Positions 18,721 to 27,762 of a stretch of 56,239 bases of DNA are shown here, one piece after another (within the stretch, counting starts at the first letter, position 1; each line of letters begins with the position of its first letter). Source of the stretch: a virus; IMG/VR virus record IMGVR_UViG_3300049927_000161, positions 1 through 56,239 of that record. The stretch is one strand, 5' to 3'. A program made the translations under genes and the position numbers. The notes under the pieces were generated by a model. The model did not search any database, had not been told where the DNA came from, and saw nothing but the letters and a program-made list of their open reading frames with translations.

Positions 18721-19500
18721 ATGATTGATTTAAACGCGCAAGTTTCCAATACAAATGCTCCAAATGTTGGCGCAGGTCTTGATTATGGTTCTTTTAAAAA
18801 TGACGTCTCTCCTGGCGACCATACCGGAACGCCGTTTGTAGAAATTTATATGAACGACGTTGTTTACGCGCTTTATGCTGTTTTAAAAGAAGCTGCAATT
18901 ACACCAAGCGGCGTTAAAGAAACAACGGCTGTCAGTGATTTTTTAACCGCGTTGAAAAAATTGATTGTGAATAATAATTTTGATCCCTCAGACATTAAAG
19001 TAACATTCAGCGCAACGCCAAAAATTGGATGGATGTTGTGGACAGATTCTACAATCGGAAGCGCAACTTCTGGAGCAGACAGAGCTAATAGTGACACTCA
19101 GGCATTATTTACAGAGTTATGGAATTCAGTTTCAAACACATATTGTTCGGTAAGTGGTGGTCGTGGAGTGAGCGCTGCTGCAGATTGGGCAGCGAATAAA
19201 ACTCTACAACTTCCCCCTACAAATGGAAGAACTCTTGTAAACGTAGCAGGCGGAACTTATAGCTTGGCGGAAGCTTTTGGTGAAGCTACACACACTTTAA
19301 TAGTTACAGAGCTACCTTCGCATAATCATAGCGCATTAGAAGGTGATTTTATTTATGACGTAGGATCAGGTGGCAATGTTGCCGTTAATACAGGTGCGAA
19401 TGCTACGGATAATAAATCAACGACAGCTGACACGGGTGGCGATGGCGCACACAATAACTTGCAGCCCTCAACTGCTGTTTACTTTCACATTAAATTGTAG
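18721..19500 (+). CDS. Tail collar-domain fibre protein
   Basis: A 259-residue fibre with a C-terminal phage collar domain: PKIGWMLWTDSTIGSA, the long W..N..LQLPPTNGRTLV segment, the signature LPSHNH and a terminal HNNLQPSTAVYFHIKL. Such proteins contribute to receptor binding or fibre attachment. It follows the gp48-like gene, as fibres do in Mu, and is much shorter than the second fibre downstream. Confidence 0.85.
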   Translation: MIDLNAQVSNTNAPNVGAGLDYGSFKNDVSPGDHTGTPFVEIYMNDVVYALYAVLKEAAITPSGVKETTAVSDFLTALKKLIVNNNFDPSDIKVTFSATPKIGWMLWTDSTIGSATSGADRANSDTQALFTELWNSVSNTYCSVSGGRGVSAAADWAANKTLQLPPTNGRTLVNVAGGTYSLAEAFGEATHTLIVTELPSHNHSALEGDFIYDVGSGGNVAVNTGANATDNKSTTADTGGDGAHNNLQPSTAVYFHIKL

Positions 19501-19511
19501 AGGAAATTTTT

Positions 19512-20177
19512 ATGACAATGATTGTTTTAACAGCAACGACGGAATGGCAATCAACCATTATCACTCAAGAATCTGCTGTATGGACGGACGAATTGGGCGT
19601 TATAGAATTTTCAACTGGAAGCAGTACGCCTTCGTCTGACGATGGAAATTTTTCAGCAATTCCTACAGGAATAATGAACAAACATTTTTTTAAAGAATCA
19701 ACTCAACTTTGGTACAGAAGACGCAAAGGAACTTCACTGTTAAAAATTGATGATCAAATTAGTGATGGTAGTGGACAGAGCGACGTTGTTCCGAATCCTG
19801 TAGTTTTTGGAGCGTTTAGTCCAATTTTCTCACATGGCTCAGATATTACTACAATAAGGAATGTTGTTGGTTCTTATTTTGGAAGTGGTTCAAATGCAGG
19901 CTGTAGAATTATCGTTGTCGTTTCTTTGCAAATTGTTGTTGCTGGAGACCCAGCTACTTTCCAGATGACCAATCCATTAAACGCGAATTTTACTAATAAT
20001 AATCAAGCAGAATTAATCGGTAGCAATATAAAAAGGGCATCGGATTCAGCATTAGTAGACGGCGAGGTATTTACTCTAACAAGCGTTAATGGCGCAGGAG
20101 TTCAAGTACAACTTTCTACAACAATTCCAGACACTTACAATATGACATTCTCTTACATGTATGGTAAACAATCATGA
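19512..20177 (+). CDS. Hypothetical fibre-associated protein
   Basis: A 221-residue, strand-rich protein between two fibre genes. It contains several serine/threonine/glycine turns and a hydrophobic strand CRIIVVVSLQIVVAG. A good AGAGGAAA ribosome site precedes the ATG, and its stop overlaps the next start (ATGA), coupling it to the giant fibre. It may be a fibre connector or a chaperone; the sequence does not say which. Confidence 0.6.
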   Translation: MTMIVLTATTEWQSTIITQESAVWTDELGVIEFSTGSSTPSSDDGNFSAIPTGIMNKHFFKESTQLWYRRRKGTSLLKIDDQISDGSGQSDVVPNPVVFGAFSPIFSHGSDITTIRNVVGSYFGSGSNAGCRIIVVVSLQIVVAGDPATFQMTNPLNANFTNNNQAELIGSNIKRASDSALVDGEVFTLTSVNGAGVQVQLSTTIPDTYNMTFSYMYGKQS

Positions 20178-23100
20178 TTAAAAAATACTTTTCATTTTTA
20201 TTAGCTTTTTTATTTTCGTCTATAGCATTATCTGCTCCTGTTCCGCCACAAAATGGCGGTACGGGTGTTAGTAATGATAATGCAAGTACATTAACGATTA
20301 ACGGCGCTCATCCTTCTACTTTCAATATTACTGGCGATACGAATGTGACGTTCCCAACAAGTGGAACACTGGCTACAACTGGAGAAGTTGGAATTGCAAC
20401 TTTGCAGGATGCGTATGATAACGGAACGGATGGCGCATTAGGCTCTATTCTTCTCAACTCAAACAACTTAAATCCGATTGCTACCTTTAACACAAATTTT
20501 TTACTCGATCAGATTCATTACGCATTAGTGAATTATGTTGATCCGAATACTAATACTCCCTCGCCTTGGGGCATTGATTACCGAGCGGTAATTAGTAACG
20601 GAAATATTAAATCATTCGTTCGTATCGAGGCTATTTCACAAACCCAACTTTCTAGCAGTGAAAACGCAGCGCTCTACGTGATAACAAAAAGTTACGGCGC
20701 GGATGTGACAGCATTAAAAATTGATGGGCAAAATCAGTCTATTTCTTCCGCATGGCCGATGAATATTCCAAACGGCGCTCAGGTATTTCAATCGACACAT
20801 TATGTTACTTCTGACCTCTCTTATGACGGTACGCAGATTGGAACAGTTTTCGTTAGTGATGATGTGGCGGATCATACGGCGACAATTCCTGCCTCGTATT
20901 TTAGCACGAACGCGGACGATTCTTTTTCTGTGCAAACTCGTGCAGTACATTCAATTACGCTCTCTCCCACGGGCGGCGCAACGATCAATGGCTCGTCCTC
21001 CGATTTTGTTATTCCAGCAAATTATCGTGCTGTTGCTCAGTTAGTCAATCCTACAAGCAAAGCTTGGGTAGTCACTTTACAAAGCCCATTGGTAGCCACT
21101 AGCGCAAATACTTTTTCAACTATCGTTGCGCGTGATTCGAGTGGTAATTTTTCTGGCGGAACTTTCTCGGGTATTTTAGACGGATATCTCGCCATAAATA
21201 GTACGTCAGTAAACGCAAATATTTATCCCATTTTATCATCGACGAGCAGCGGAAATAATTCTCCTTTTGTTTCGACAAACTATTCTCTAAATCCATCTAC
21301 GGGAGTTTTAAGTGTTACTGGGGCGCATCTTAGCGGCCTAACGGCTTCGAGTTTAGTTGCTACAGACGCAAGCAAAAATCTCGTTTCAACAAATTTGACT
21401 GGCGATGTGACGAGTAGCGCTGCGACAACAACGCTCGCAACTGTTAACTCAAATGTAGGAACTTTTGGAGACGGAACACACTCTTCTCAGGTTACGGTTA
21501 ATGCAAAAGGATTGGTAACGGCTGCATCAAGCGTTGCAATCACGGGCGCGGCTCCTACCGGCGCGGCCAGTGGAGATTTAACGGGAAGTTATCCTTCTCC
21601 CACACTCGCTACTGTTAATAGTAATGTAGGAAGCTGGGGAACTGCATCATCGGTTTCAACAATTACTGTAAACGCTAAAGGTCTAACAATCGCCGCAGCT
21701 AATACGCCGATCCAAATTTCCGAATCACAAGTCACCAATTTGACTACCGATTTAAATTCTAAGTTGAATTTGAGCGGCGGAACGATGACTGGGGATTTAA
21801 TTTTAAACGCCGATCCCACAAGTTCGTCACAAGCTGTCACTAAAAATTACGTCGACTCAATTGCTGCTGGGTTCAACCAATTTGCGGTTGTTGCGGCTTC
21901 TACGGCTAATTTGACAGGTACGTACAACAACGTGTCATCTGGTCTAGGCGCAACATTCACATTGACTGCAACAGGCGCGTTTAGTCTTGATGGACAATCG
22001 GGAATTTTAAATTCTCAATATCTTTTGAAGGATCAAACGAGCAGTCTTGAAAACGGAATTTACAAACTAACTACCATCGGTGATGTTAGCACTCAAGCTG
22101 TGTTAACTCGCTCTATTGATTACGATACTCCCGCACAAATAACTCCCAGCGATATTATCAATGTGGCTGTGGGTTCTGTTAACGGCGGAATAAGTTATTT
22201 ACAGAATGCAACAGTAGCAACAATTGGGCTCGATGCAATTTCATTTTCTCGCTGGGGTGGACAGTCGATGTCCTATGTGGGTGACGTTTCTGGCAGTGGT
22301 TTTTCACCCGTCACTTTATCAATCGGTTCCGCAAAAGTCTCTAATGCGATGCTCGCTGGAAGTATCGACTCTTCAAAATTAATTGGTTCCGACATCACAA
22401 CAGTTGGAACTATTACTAGCGGCACCTGGAGTGGCTCATTCGGGGCTGTTTCCGGCGCGAACTTAACCAGTCTCACTGCTGCAAATATCTCTGCGGGCAC
22501 GGCGGGAATTAATATTTCTGGAAATTCTGCCACGGTTACTACTAACGCAAATTTAACAGGAGACGTGACCAGTGTCGGCAATGCGGCAACTGTTGTTAAA
22601 ATCAACGGTGCGACATTGGGTACTACTACCGCGACGAGTGGAAACGTGCTCATTGGTTCCGGTACTGTTTGGGACACGCACGCCTTGGGCGGTGACATCA
22701 CCATGAATTTGCTCGGTACAACAACTATCGGTACTAACAAAGTTACTTTTGCTAAATTTCAGCAAGTTGGTGCAAGCAATCTCGTGGGCAACGCGACTGG
22801 CTCACTCGCGAATGCTACGGGAATTTCACTCGGTTCTACCCTGACTTTTTCTGGTGCGGCATTACAAACGCTCGCAATTACCGGCGACGTAACATCCTCA
22901 GCAAATAGTTTTTCGACAACGCTTACAGATAATGCCGTCACGCTTGCAAAAATGGCACAGATGTCTACAGCGTCCTTCCTGGGTCGTAATACGGCAAGCA
23001 CTGGTAACGTCGAGGTATTAAGCGAAGCCACAGCAAAAACGATGCTTAATCTAACAGGAACGAATAGCGGCGATGTAACACTAGCAGGACAAAACTACTT

Positions 23101-23983
23101 ATCTATAAGCAGCCAAGTTATAACTGCAAACGCTGTAGATTTATCCGGTACGAATGCAACCGGCATTTTAGCGGCCGCGAGATTTCCAGCATTAACAGGC
23201 GATGTGACAACATCATCTGGAGCTGTAGCAACAACACTCGCTGCAAACATAGTGACGTATGCTAAGTTCCAACAAGTCGCTGCGAGCAGTTTAGTGGGCA
23301 ATGCAACAGGCTCTCTTGCAAATGCAACAGGCATCACTCTCGGTACGTCTTTAGCTTTCAGCGGTAGCTCACTGAATACAGTTCAAGGAATTCAGACTTC
23401 TGATAGTCCTACGTTTGCCGGCCAAACTTCAAGCGGTACGGGAACGGTGGTAAACACTATCGCTAGTACAACTTCTGGATCATTTAATGAAGCCGCATTA
23501 AACATAGTTCGAAAAGATCAGGCGAATGGATATGCTCAAACGTACTACAAGACTGACACTACCTCGGTATGGCAAACTGGGCTAAGAGTAAACGACGCGA
23601 ACTACCATATCTTAGATGCTGTTAACGGCGTACATCAATTAATAATATCTCAAGGCGCTACAAATACAGGAGTTGCGACATTCGCGGGCAGTGTGAATGT
23701 TGGAAGCGATTTAGTAGTTGCCACGGCAGGGAAAACCGTAAAAATTAAAACAGGCTCAAACGCGTGCATGGGTACAGGCGCGGTTTTATCGTCGGGTTCC
23801 GTTGCTGTTAGTACGACTTGCGCGGCGACTGGCGATGTAATTATGCTTACGAAAACGGCTGCAAGCGGCACAGAGGGTTTTGTGCGATATTCGATTAGTA
23901 ACGGCGTCTCTTTTACTATCACGTCATCGAGCGGATCGGACGTCTCAACATACAGTTGGGTGATTTTTAAAGCAGCTCCTTAA
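20174..23983 (+). CDS. Giant tail-fibre-like protein with a Sec signal peptide
   Basis: A 1269-residue repeat protein. Its body consists of phage-fibre repeats: GGTGVSN near the N-terminus, several LTGDVTSS and GDVTS units, two copies each of VNSNVG.., VNAKGL.. and VGNATGSLANATGI. A globular tip begins around ACMGTGAVLSSG. Unusually for a virion fibre it opens with a textbook type I signal peptide, MIKKYFSFLLAFLFSSIALSA, with an ALSA cleavage site before PVPPQ. The next gene also encodes an exported protein. It may be a fibre with an acquired leader or a surface-displayed adhesin made by the infected cell. Confidence 0.8.
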   Translation: MIKKYFSFLLAFLFSSIALSAPVPPQNGGTGVSNDNASTLTINGAHPSTFNITGDTNVTFPTSGTLATTGEVGIATLQDAYDNGTDGALGSILLNSNNLNPIATFNTNFLLDQIHYALVNYVDPNTNTPSPWGIDYRAVISNGNIKSFVRIEAISQTQLSSSENAALYVITKSYGADVTALKIDGQNQSISSAWPMNIPNGAQVFQSTHYVTSDLSYDGTQIGTVFVSDDVADHTATIPASYFSTNADDSFSVQTRAVHSITLSPTGGATINGSSSDFVIPANYRAVAQLVNPTSKAWVVTLQSPLVATSANTFSTIVARDSSGNFSGGTFSGILDGYLAINSTSVNANIYPILSSTSSGNNSPFVSTNYSLNPSTGVLSVTGAHLSGLTASSLVATDASKNLVSTNLTGDVTSSAATTTLATVNSNVGTFGDGTHSSQVTVNAKGLVTAASSVAITGAAPTGAASGDLTGSYPSPTLATVNSNVGSWGTASSVSTITVNAKGLTIAAANTPIQISESQVTNLTTDLNSKLNLSGGTMTGDLILNADPTSSSQAVTKNYVDSIAAGFNQFAVVAASTANLTGTYNNVSSGLGATFTLTATGAFSLDGQSGILNSQYLLKDQTSSLENGIYKLTTIGDVSTQAVLTRSIDYDTPAQITPSDIINVAVGSVNGGISYLQNATVATIGLDAISFSRWGGQSMSYVGDVSGSGFSPVTLSIGSAKVSNAMLAGSIDSSKLIGSDITTVGTITSGTWSGSFGAVSGANLTSLTAANISAGTAGINISGNSATVTTNANLTGDVTSVGNAATVVKINGATLGTTTATSGNVLIGSGTVWDTHALGGDITMNLLGTTTIGTNKVTFAKFQQVGASNLVGNATGSLANATGISLGSTLTFSGAALQTLAITGDVTSSANSFSTTLTDNAVTLAKMAQMSTASFLGRNTASTGNVEVLSEATAKTMLNLTGTNSGDVTLAGQNYLSISSQVITANAVDLSGTNATGILAAARFPALTGDVTTSSGAVATTLAANIVTYAKFQQVAASSLVGNATGSLANATGITLGTSLAFSGSSLNTVQGIQTSDSPTFAGQTSSGTGTVVNTIASTTSGSFNEAALNIVRKDQANGYAQTYYKTDTTSVWQTGLRVNDANYHILDAVNGVHQLIISQGATNTGVATFAGSVNVGSDLVVATAGKTVKIKTGSNACMGTGAVLSSGSVAVSTTCAATGDVIMLTKTAASGTEGFVRYSISNGVSFTITSSSGSDVSTYSWVIFKAAP

Positions 23984-23989
23984 AGAAAA

Positions 23990-24019
23990 ATTGCGTTGTG
24001 ATATGTATTGCAACGCAAT
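23990..24019. repeat. Inverted repeat between fibre and outer-membrane gene
   Basis: Perfect 9-bp arms ATTGCGTTG / CAACGCAAT flank a 12-base loop just after the fibre stop. It may be a weak terminator (no T-run follows) or an operator, because its right arm overlaps the -35-like TTGCAA of the next gene's promoter. Confidence 0.5.
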
Positions 24020-24036
24020 CTTAATATATATAATAT
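24008..24036 (+). promoter_or_regulatory. Predicted promoter for the outer-membrane gene
   Basis: TTGCAA (24008-24013), 17-base spacer, TAATAT (24031-24036), about 40 bases before the start codon. An alternative -10, TATAAT, lies at 24029-24034 with a 15-base spacer. The TTGCAA element recurs in several other promoters of this phage. Confidence 0.5.
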
Positions 24037-24072
24037 ATTTCCGCGTGTCTAATTTATTAAGGAGGAAACATT

Positions 24073-24780
24073 ATGAAAAAAATTTCTAAATTAGTGTTGA
24101 TATTTTCAATGCTTGAAATTTCTAATGCGGCTCCAATAGGAACCTTTGTCGGCTTTGACGCGGGCTATTCCGTTATTGACACGGACAAGCATAATATTTT
24201 CAATGCAAATAAAAATCCCGCTAGCGGTGACGATTCCATTGCTGTTGAGAAAAATATTCACTCAATTGGTGGACTTGGTGAAAGCATTGTGTTCGGTAGA
24301 AATTTTACTGAAAGATTTGGCCTAACCTTAAGAATGGACAACTATGCAGAATCAAAGTACGAACTTAAAGAATGTTCAGTCTATGAGGGAAAATGTCATT
24401 ACACAGCCGATGGAAAATTATCGATTAACGAACAATCTTTAAAAGTTATCGGCAATTTTTATCAAACACTTTTTGGCAAAACACAATTGAGAGCTGATGT
24501 TGGACTTGCAATGTCTGTCCAAGAGATCAAATACTTTAGCGGTAGCGACAATGAAAATTTTTATGTTGAAAATAGCGCTCAAAAGAATGTGCAGGAAGAC
24601 AAGCAAACTATTGCCGTGGCTCCTGTTCTGGGCATTGGTATTGAGCGTGTCTTTCACAATCAATATTCTGTTGGTTTCACATATCAACGAGTGTTTAATC
24701 GATTCAGCCACAAGACAGATGCTGGAGCTTTTCCAGATCTAGAACTTTTTGATATTGAAATAAAATATTTTGTTGACTAA
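24073..24780 (+). CDS. Outer-membrane beta-barrel protein with signal peptide
   Basis: A 235-residue protein with a Sec signal (MKKISKLVLIFSMLEISNA, cut before APIG), amphipathic strands with alternating aromatic residues, FGRNFTERFGLTLRMDN in the middle and a C-terminal strand ending DIEIKYFVD that suits outer-membrane insertion. The size fits an 8-stranded barrel of the OmpW/Opa/surface-antigen kind. It has its own promoter, a strong GGAGGAA site, and lies after the fibres. A phage-coded barrel might block or replace a receptor, giving superinfection exclusion. It resembles host porin-like proteins, so it was probably acquired from a host. Confidence 0.8.
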   Translation: MKKISKLVLIFSMLEISNAAPIGTFVGFDAGYSVIDTDKHNIFNANKNPASGDDSIAVEKNIHSIGGLGESIVFGRNFTERFGLTLRMDNYAESKYELKECSVYEGKCHYTADGKLSINEQSLKVIGNFYQTLFGKTQLRADVGLAMSVQEIKYFSGSDNENFYVENSAQKNVQEDKQTIAVAPVLGIGIERVFHNQYSVGFTYQRVFNRFSHKTDAGAFPDLELFDIEIKYFVD

Positions 24781-24802
24781 TAGCGGAGTTAGTTTATTTT
24801 AG

Positions 24803-24831
24803 TTGCAAATATTATATTTCATATTTATAGT
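24803..24831 (+). promoter_or_regulatory. Predicted promoter for the histone-like peptide
   Basis: TTGCAA (24803-24808), 17 bases, TATAGT (24826-24831). A small dyad GTTAG-TGTGT-CTAAC immediately overlaps the -10/+1 region and could be an operator. The next coding start, with an AGGAAA site, is at 24883. Confidence 0.5.
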
Positions 24832-24882
24832 TAGTGTGTCTAACTCAATATGACATTTTATTAATTTACACAGGAAATTTTT

Positions 24883-24978
24883 ATGGCAAAAGCACCCGTT
24901 AAGAAAGCAGCTACTAAAGCTCCAGCAAAAAAGGCTCCAGCTAAAAAAGCAAAAGCTGCTACCAAAAAAGCAAAATAA
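24883..24978 (+). CDS. 31-residue Lys/Ala-rich histone H1-like peptide
   Basis: A very small gene coding only Met, Ala, Lys, Pro, Thr and Val: it starts MAKAPVKKAATKAPAKKAP and continues with AKK-type repeats. This is the composition of bacterial and phage H1/HctA-like DNA-compaction proteins. A CAGGAAATTTTT ribosome site, its own promoter and a terminator right behind it support expression. It could neutralise DNA charge during packaging or condense host or phage DNA; the exact role is unknown. Confidence 0.75.
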   Translation: MAKAPVKKAATKAPAKKAPAKKAKAATKKAK

Positions 24979-24980
24979 TC

Positions 24981-25418
24981 CTACTCTGGAAGTTTAGCCC
25001 TGCTTGCAGGGCTTTTTATTTTTTCATACAGACGCAATATTTCTTCCTCAACTAGACCCCAGTATTGTTTATGCTTGCCCAGCAAAAATATTCCATCCAC
25101 TTCCCATACCCTCTTTGTCTTAAGTTCCTCTGCTTTTGAGCCTTCAAAAATGACATGGCCGATATTCCCGACCTTAACGATGATAAGGGCGCAATTGCCC
25201 GTATTGCAATAATTCATTAGCCATTGCGGCTGTGCGGGGCGGAATTTAACCTTACGATCAATTGTCAGTATATATTTTGCTTCTATCCAGCCGTTCCGGC
25301 CGGAAGACGCGGCAAAGTGGTAGTCGGGCATACCGTTGTCTAAACGGTTTTCTACGCGCCATAAATTAACTTCTTCAATATGTTTCTTTAAATTGTGGTA
25401 AATTGTCTTCTCGCTCAT
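24981..25418 (-). CDS. VRR-NUC-type nuclease
   Basis: A 145-residue PD-(D/E)XK nuclease of the VRR-NUC group, which act as structure-specific or Holliday-junction-type nucleases. It shows NGMPDYH (PD at 31-32), WIEAKY (E46, K48) and a QPQW segment at 63-66 that fits the trailing helix motif. It lies next to a SNF2-like helicase, the pair typically found together in phage genomes. Its last codons overlap the late terminator. It is the distal end of the replication operon. Confidence 0.85.
   Translation of the reverse strand: MSEKTIYHNLKKHIEEVNLWRVENRLDNGMPDYHFAASSGRNGWIEAKYILTIDRKVKFRPAQPQWLMNYCNTGNCALIIVKVGNIGHVIFEGSKAEELKTKRVWEVDGIFLLGKHKQYWGLVEEEILRLYEKIKSPASRAKLPE
24996..25025 (+). terminator. 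Rho-independent terminator of the late operon
   Basis: Stem AGCCCTG / CAGGGCT with loop CTTG, followed by TTTTATTTTTT. It ends plus-strand transcription from the virion module, but lies inside the coding end of the converging VRR-NUC gene, encoding part of its last dozen residues. Confidence 0.8.
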
Positions 25419-25438
25419 TGAGCTATATTAAGTTATTA

Positions 25439-27112
25439 TCAGCACAAGAAAAAGCTTTTATAGTCCTTCAAAATTTCCGTTGAAACTTCTTTTTTGTTGC
25501 GTAAAGCCGTCAAAATTTTGTCGTCCTGAGTATTGTCTGCCACCAAATCCCATACTGTCAGTTGATGTTTTAAGCCCAGTCTATGCGCGCGCTTCTCACA
25601 TTCTTCTCTGAATCTTAATGAATAGTCGTTGTTATAAAATATAATATTGTTTGCGCTTGTTAGCGTGTGTCCAACTCCCAGCGTCCTTGGCTGTCCGATT
25701 AAAAATCTTGTGTTCGGACATTCCATAAATTTTTGCTTAGCGATGTCGCGTTCTTCTTCGCCAATTCCGCCATGATAGCTGACGGCAATGTCGCCAAAGT
25801 ATTTTTGAATTAATTCTAAATCTGCCCTGAATCTTCCAAAAATAATCACTTTTCCCATATTTGTATGGAGTAAAAGATTTACTAGAGCTTGTAACCGACT
25901 AGGCTCTTCTTCAATAGATTTAAAATTTTCAGCGTGCGGCCACCACCCACTTGCGATCTGTTGCAGCCTCATACTTTTAACAATCGCTAGATGAGCCTCT
26001 AATATTTCATTGTATTCTATTGGTTTTTTTAAATCGTTGCTGAACGTAGTGATGTCTAGCTTTTTAAGTTCGTTATAAATGCGTTGTTCTTTTGACGTCA
26101 GATCAAACCACCATCTTTTATAAATAATGGGTTGTAGACCTAACACGTCTTTTTTAAGTCTAAAAATGTAGGGATTGATTAATTTGTAAAGCTTGTCCAC
26201 GTTTTTGTAAGACTTTATTTCATTAAAATAACCAACGACACAATACTCTGCTCTAAAAGCTGTCCACGTTTTATGTCCAATGATTTTCCAATCTAAAAAC
26301 TTAAATTGAGAATAAGACTCTTCCGCGCCTTCCGCCACAGGCGAGCCGTCTAAAATTCTACGATAGGGCGCAAGTGGAGCTAATTTATCAATAATAAATT
26401 TGGTACGTTTTGTCGAATAATTTTTGATACTTGCGCTCTGGTCAACAACTAACAAGCAACGATTTTCTTTAACGCATCTTAGCAAATATTCTTTTCCTTT
26501 TTTAGAAACACATGCTTCAACATTAAACGTCAAAATCTTAAGACCGTCTTTGTGCGTCATCACTTCTTCAAGCAATTCAAGCCGTTTTTTGCTTAAATTT
26601 GAAGACCAATAAGCGTCTTTGTGATTACAGAAATTAGGCAAGTCTAGCGGTATTTCTGTTTTATTCCAATTTCTATGCAACCCGTTAGGCCATGCAATCA
26701 CCACCAACATGTCTATTCTCCCTTGTTGGTATAAATAGGCTGCTGTGTCCAGCGTTAATTTGGTTTTACCCTCACCTTGCCGTAAGAACAACGCAAAAAA
26801 TGCCTCATCGCGCGTCAAAAGGAAACCTTCCGACTGATGAGGCAGCATGTCACGTTTCGGGACATAAGAGGAGTTAATACTTGGAACTTTTTCTTCAATG
26901 AATTTGTTTTTGATTTCAATCGCGTTATCTTCCCATGTTGCATCGGGGAAGTGACGAACAACATACTTAACATTGTCGTTTGAGGCTTTAATGATTAAAT
27001 CGTGCTTGTACCACTTTTTGTCTTGCAGGTTTGAGAGCAATTCAAAATTGTCCCCGTTGAAGTCTATTTCGGTCAACATTATTTCATGTTCAGATATTTT
27101 TTTTATGAACAT
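25439..27112 (-). CDS. SNF2-like superfamily 2 helicase/ATPase
   Basis: A 557-residue SF2 protein. Motif I is RQGEGKTK (113-117 GEGKT). Motif II is degenerate: VVDQSA at 222-227 in place of DEAH. Motif III-like LDGSPV and the C-terminal RecA lobe with SYHGGIGEEERD, TLGVGHTLTSANNIIFYN and EKRAHRLG (motifs V-VI) are clear. Such phage SNF2-type enzymes act in DNA translocation or recombination with VRR-NUC nucleases. The D-Q change in the DExx box is unusual but the rest looks active. A GGAGAG ribosome site precedes the ATG, which overlaps the upstream stop. Confidence 0.88.
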   Translation of the reverse strand: MFIKKISEHEIMLTEIDFNGDNFELLSNLQDKKWYKHDLIIKASNDNVKYVVRHFPDATWEDNAIEIKNKFIEEKVPSINSSYVPKRDMLPHQSEGFLLTRDEAFFALFLRQGEGKTKLTLDTAAYLYQQGRIDMLVVIAWPNGLHRNWNKTEIPLDLPNFCNHKDAYWSSNLSKKRLELLEEVMTHKDGLKILTFNVEACVSKKGKEYLLRCVKENRCLLVVDQSASIKNYSTKRTKFIIDKLAPLAPYRRILDGSPVAEGAEESYSQFKFLDWKIIGHKTWTAFRAEYCVVGYFNEIKSYKNVDKLYKLINPYIFRLKKDVLGLQPIIYKRWWFDLTSKEQRIYNELKKLDITTFSNDLKKPIEYNEILEAHLAIVKSMRLQQIASGWWPHAENFKSIEEEPSRLQALVNLLLHTNMGKVIIFGRFRADLELIQKYFGDIAVSYHGGIGEEERDIAKQKFMECPNTRFLIGQPRTLGVGHTLTSANNIIFYNNDYSLRFREECEKRAHRLGLKHQLTVWDLVADNTQDDKILTALRNKKEVSTEILKDYKSFFLC

Positions 27113-27309
27113 TATTCTCTCCAGATTATTTCATAACGGTACGGCAAATTATTGCAGGAGTATCCATCGTTGCTGTCAACTTCCAAGCATTGTTTTGTAA
27201 CATAACTTTTAACAACGACTGGAATACAAACATAGTTCATAAACGAATATGTAAATAAAAATAAAACTAATGTGAACAGCAAATATAAAATAATCTGATC
27301 TTGCTTCAT
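27112..27309 (-). CDS. Small membrane protein
   Basis: A 65-residue protein with one strong hydrophobic helix (ILYLLFTLVLFLFTYSFM) near the N-terminus and a cysteine-containing polar tail with CLEVDSNDGYSCNN. The start at 27309 is chosen because GGAGGA lies 4-9 bases upstream; the frame remains open further but without a ribosome site. The stop overlaps the helicase start as TAATG. Function unknown. Confidence 0.6.
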   Translation of the reverse strand: MKQDQIILYLLFTLVLFLFTYSFMNYVCIPVVVKSYVTKQCLEVDSNDGYSCNNLPYRYEIIWRE

Positions 27310-27348
27310 AACGTCCTCCATGACCATATTACACCATTCCATATTTAA

Positions 27349-27693
27349 TTAATTCTCCAACACGAGAGAATTTTTCTGTAATATTTTATTAAAACGCGCT
27401 TCTGTAAATGATCCTCTTTTTAGTTCAAATTGCACGGAGAATTCATCACAACTAGCAAGATTACCGACAATGATTTCATTCACGCAGATATTAAAGTCTA
27501 TTCTTAATTTATCATTGAGCCAGAGAGGCAATATTGTAAATTCAGAACCGTTTAGTTTTTCTAAAAATTCTTTTTTACAATTCACACTATTGAACTCTAA
27601 TTCAAAAACGAGCTTGTTAAAAACAGAAAATACTTCAGCGAAAAAATAGGGCTTTAAATTTTGAGTAAGGTCTTCAGATACCATGAATAGCAT
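27349..27693 (-). CDS. Hypothetical protein
   Basis: A 114-residue soluble protein with alternating strand/helix pattern and many phenylalanines. It has an AAAAGGATATAAATT leader, the same AAGGATATAA-type site seen before several accessory genes (50408, 51003 and 54394 regions). No family recognised. Confidence 0.6.
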   Translation of the reverse strand: MLFMVSEDLTQNLKPYFFAEVFSVFNKLVFELEFNSVNCKKEFLEKLNGSEFTILPLWLNDKLRIDFNICVNEIIVGNLASCDEFSVQFELKRGSFTEARFNKILQKNSLVLEN

Positions 27694-27762
27694 AATTTAT
27701 ATCCTTTTTTAAAAACAATCAGAAGGCTTTTTACAAGAGCCAAAACTTGTTTTTTAGCAGAA

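Noticed and set aside
20308-23922. Several long minus-strand frames opposite the giant fibre
   Set aside because: They come from the repetitive valine/threonine-coding fibre sequence, have no ribosome sites and mirror the repeats.
26424-27200. Plus-strand frames inside the SNF2-like gene
   Set aside because: Shadows of a clear helicase coding sequence.
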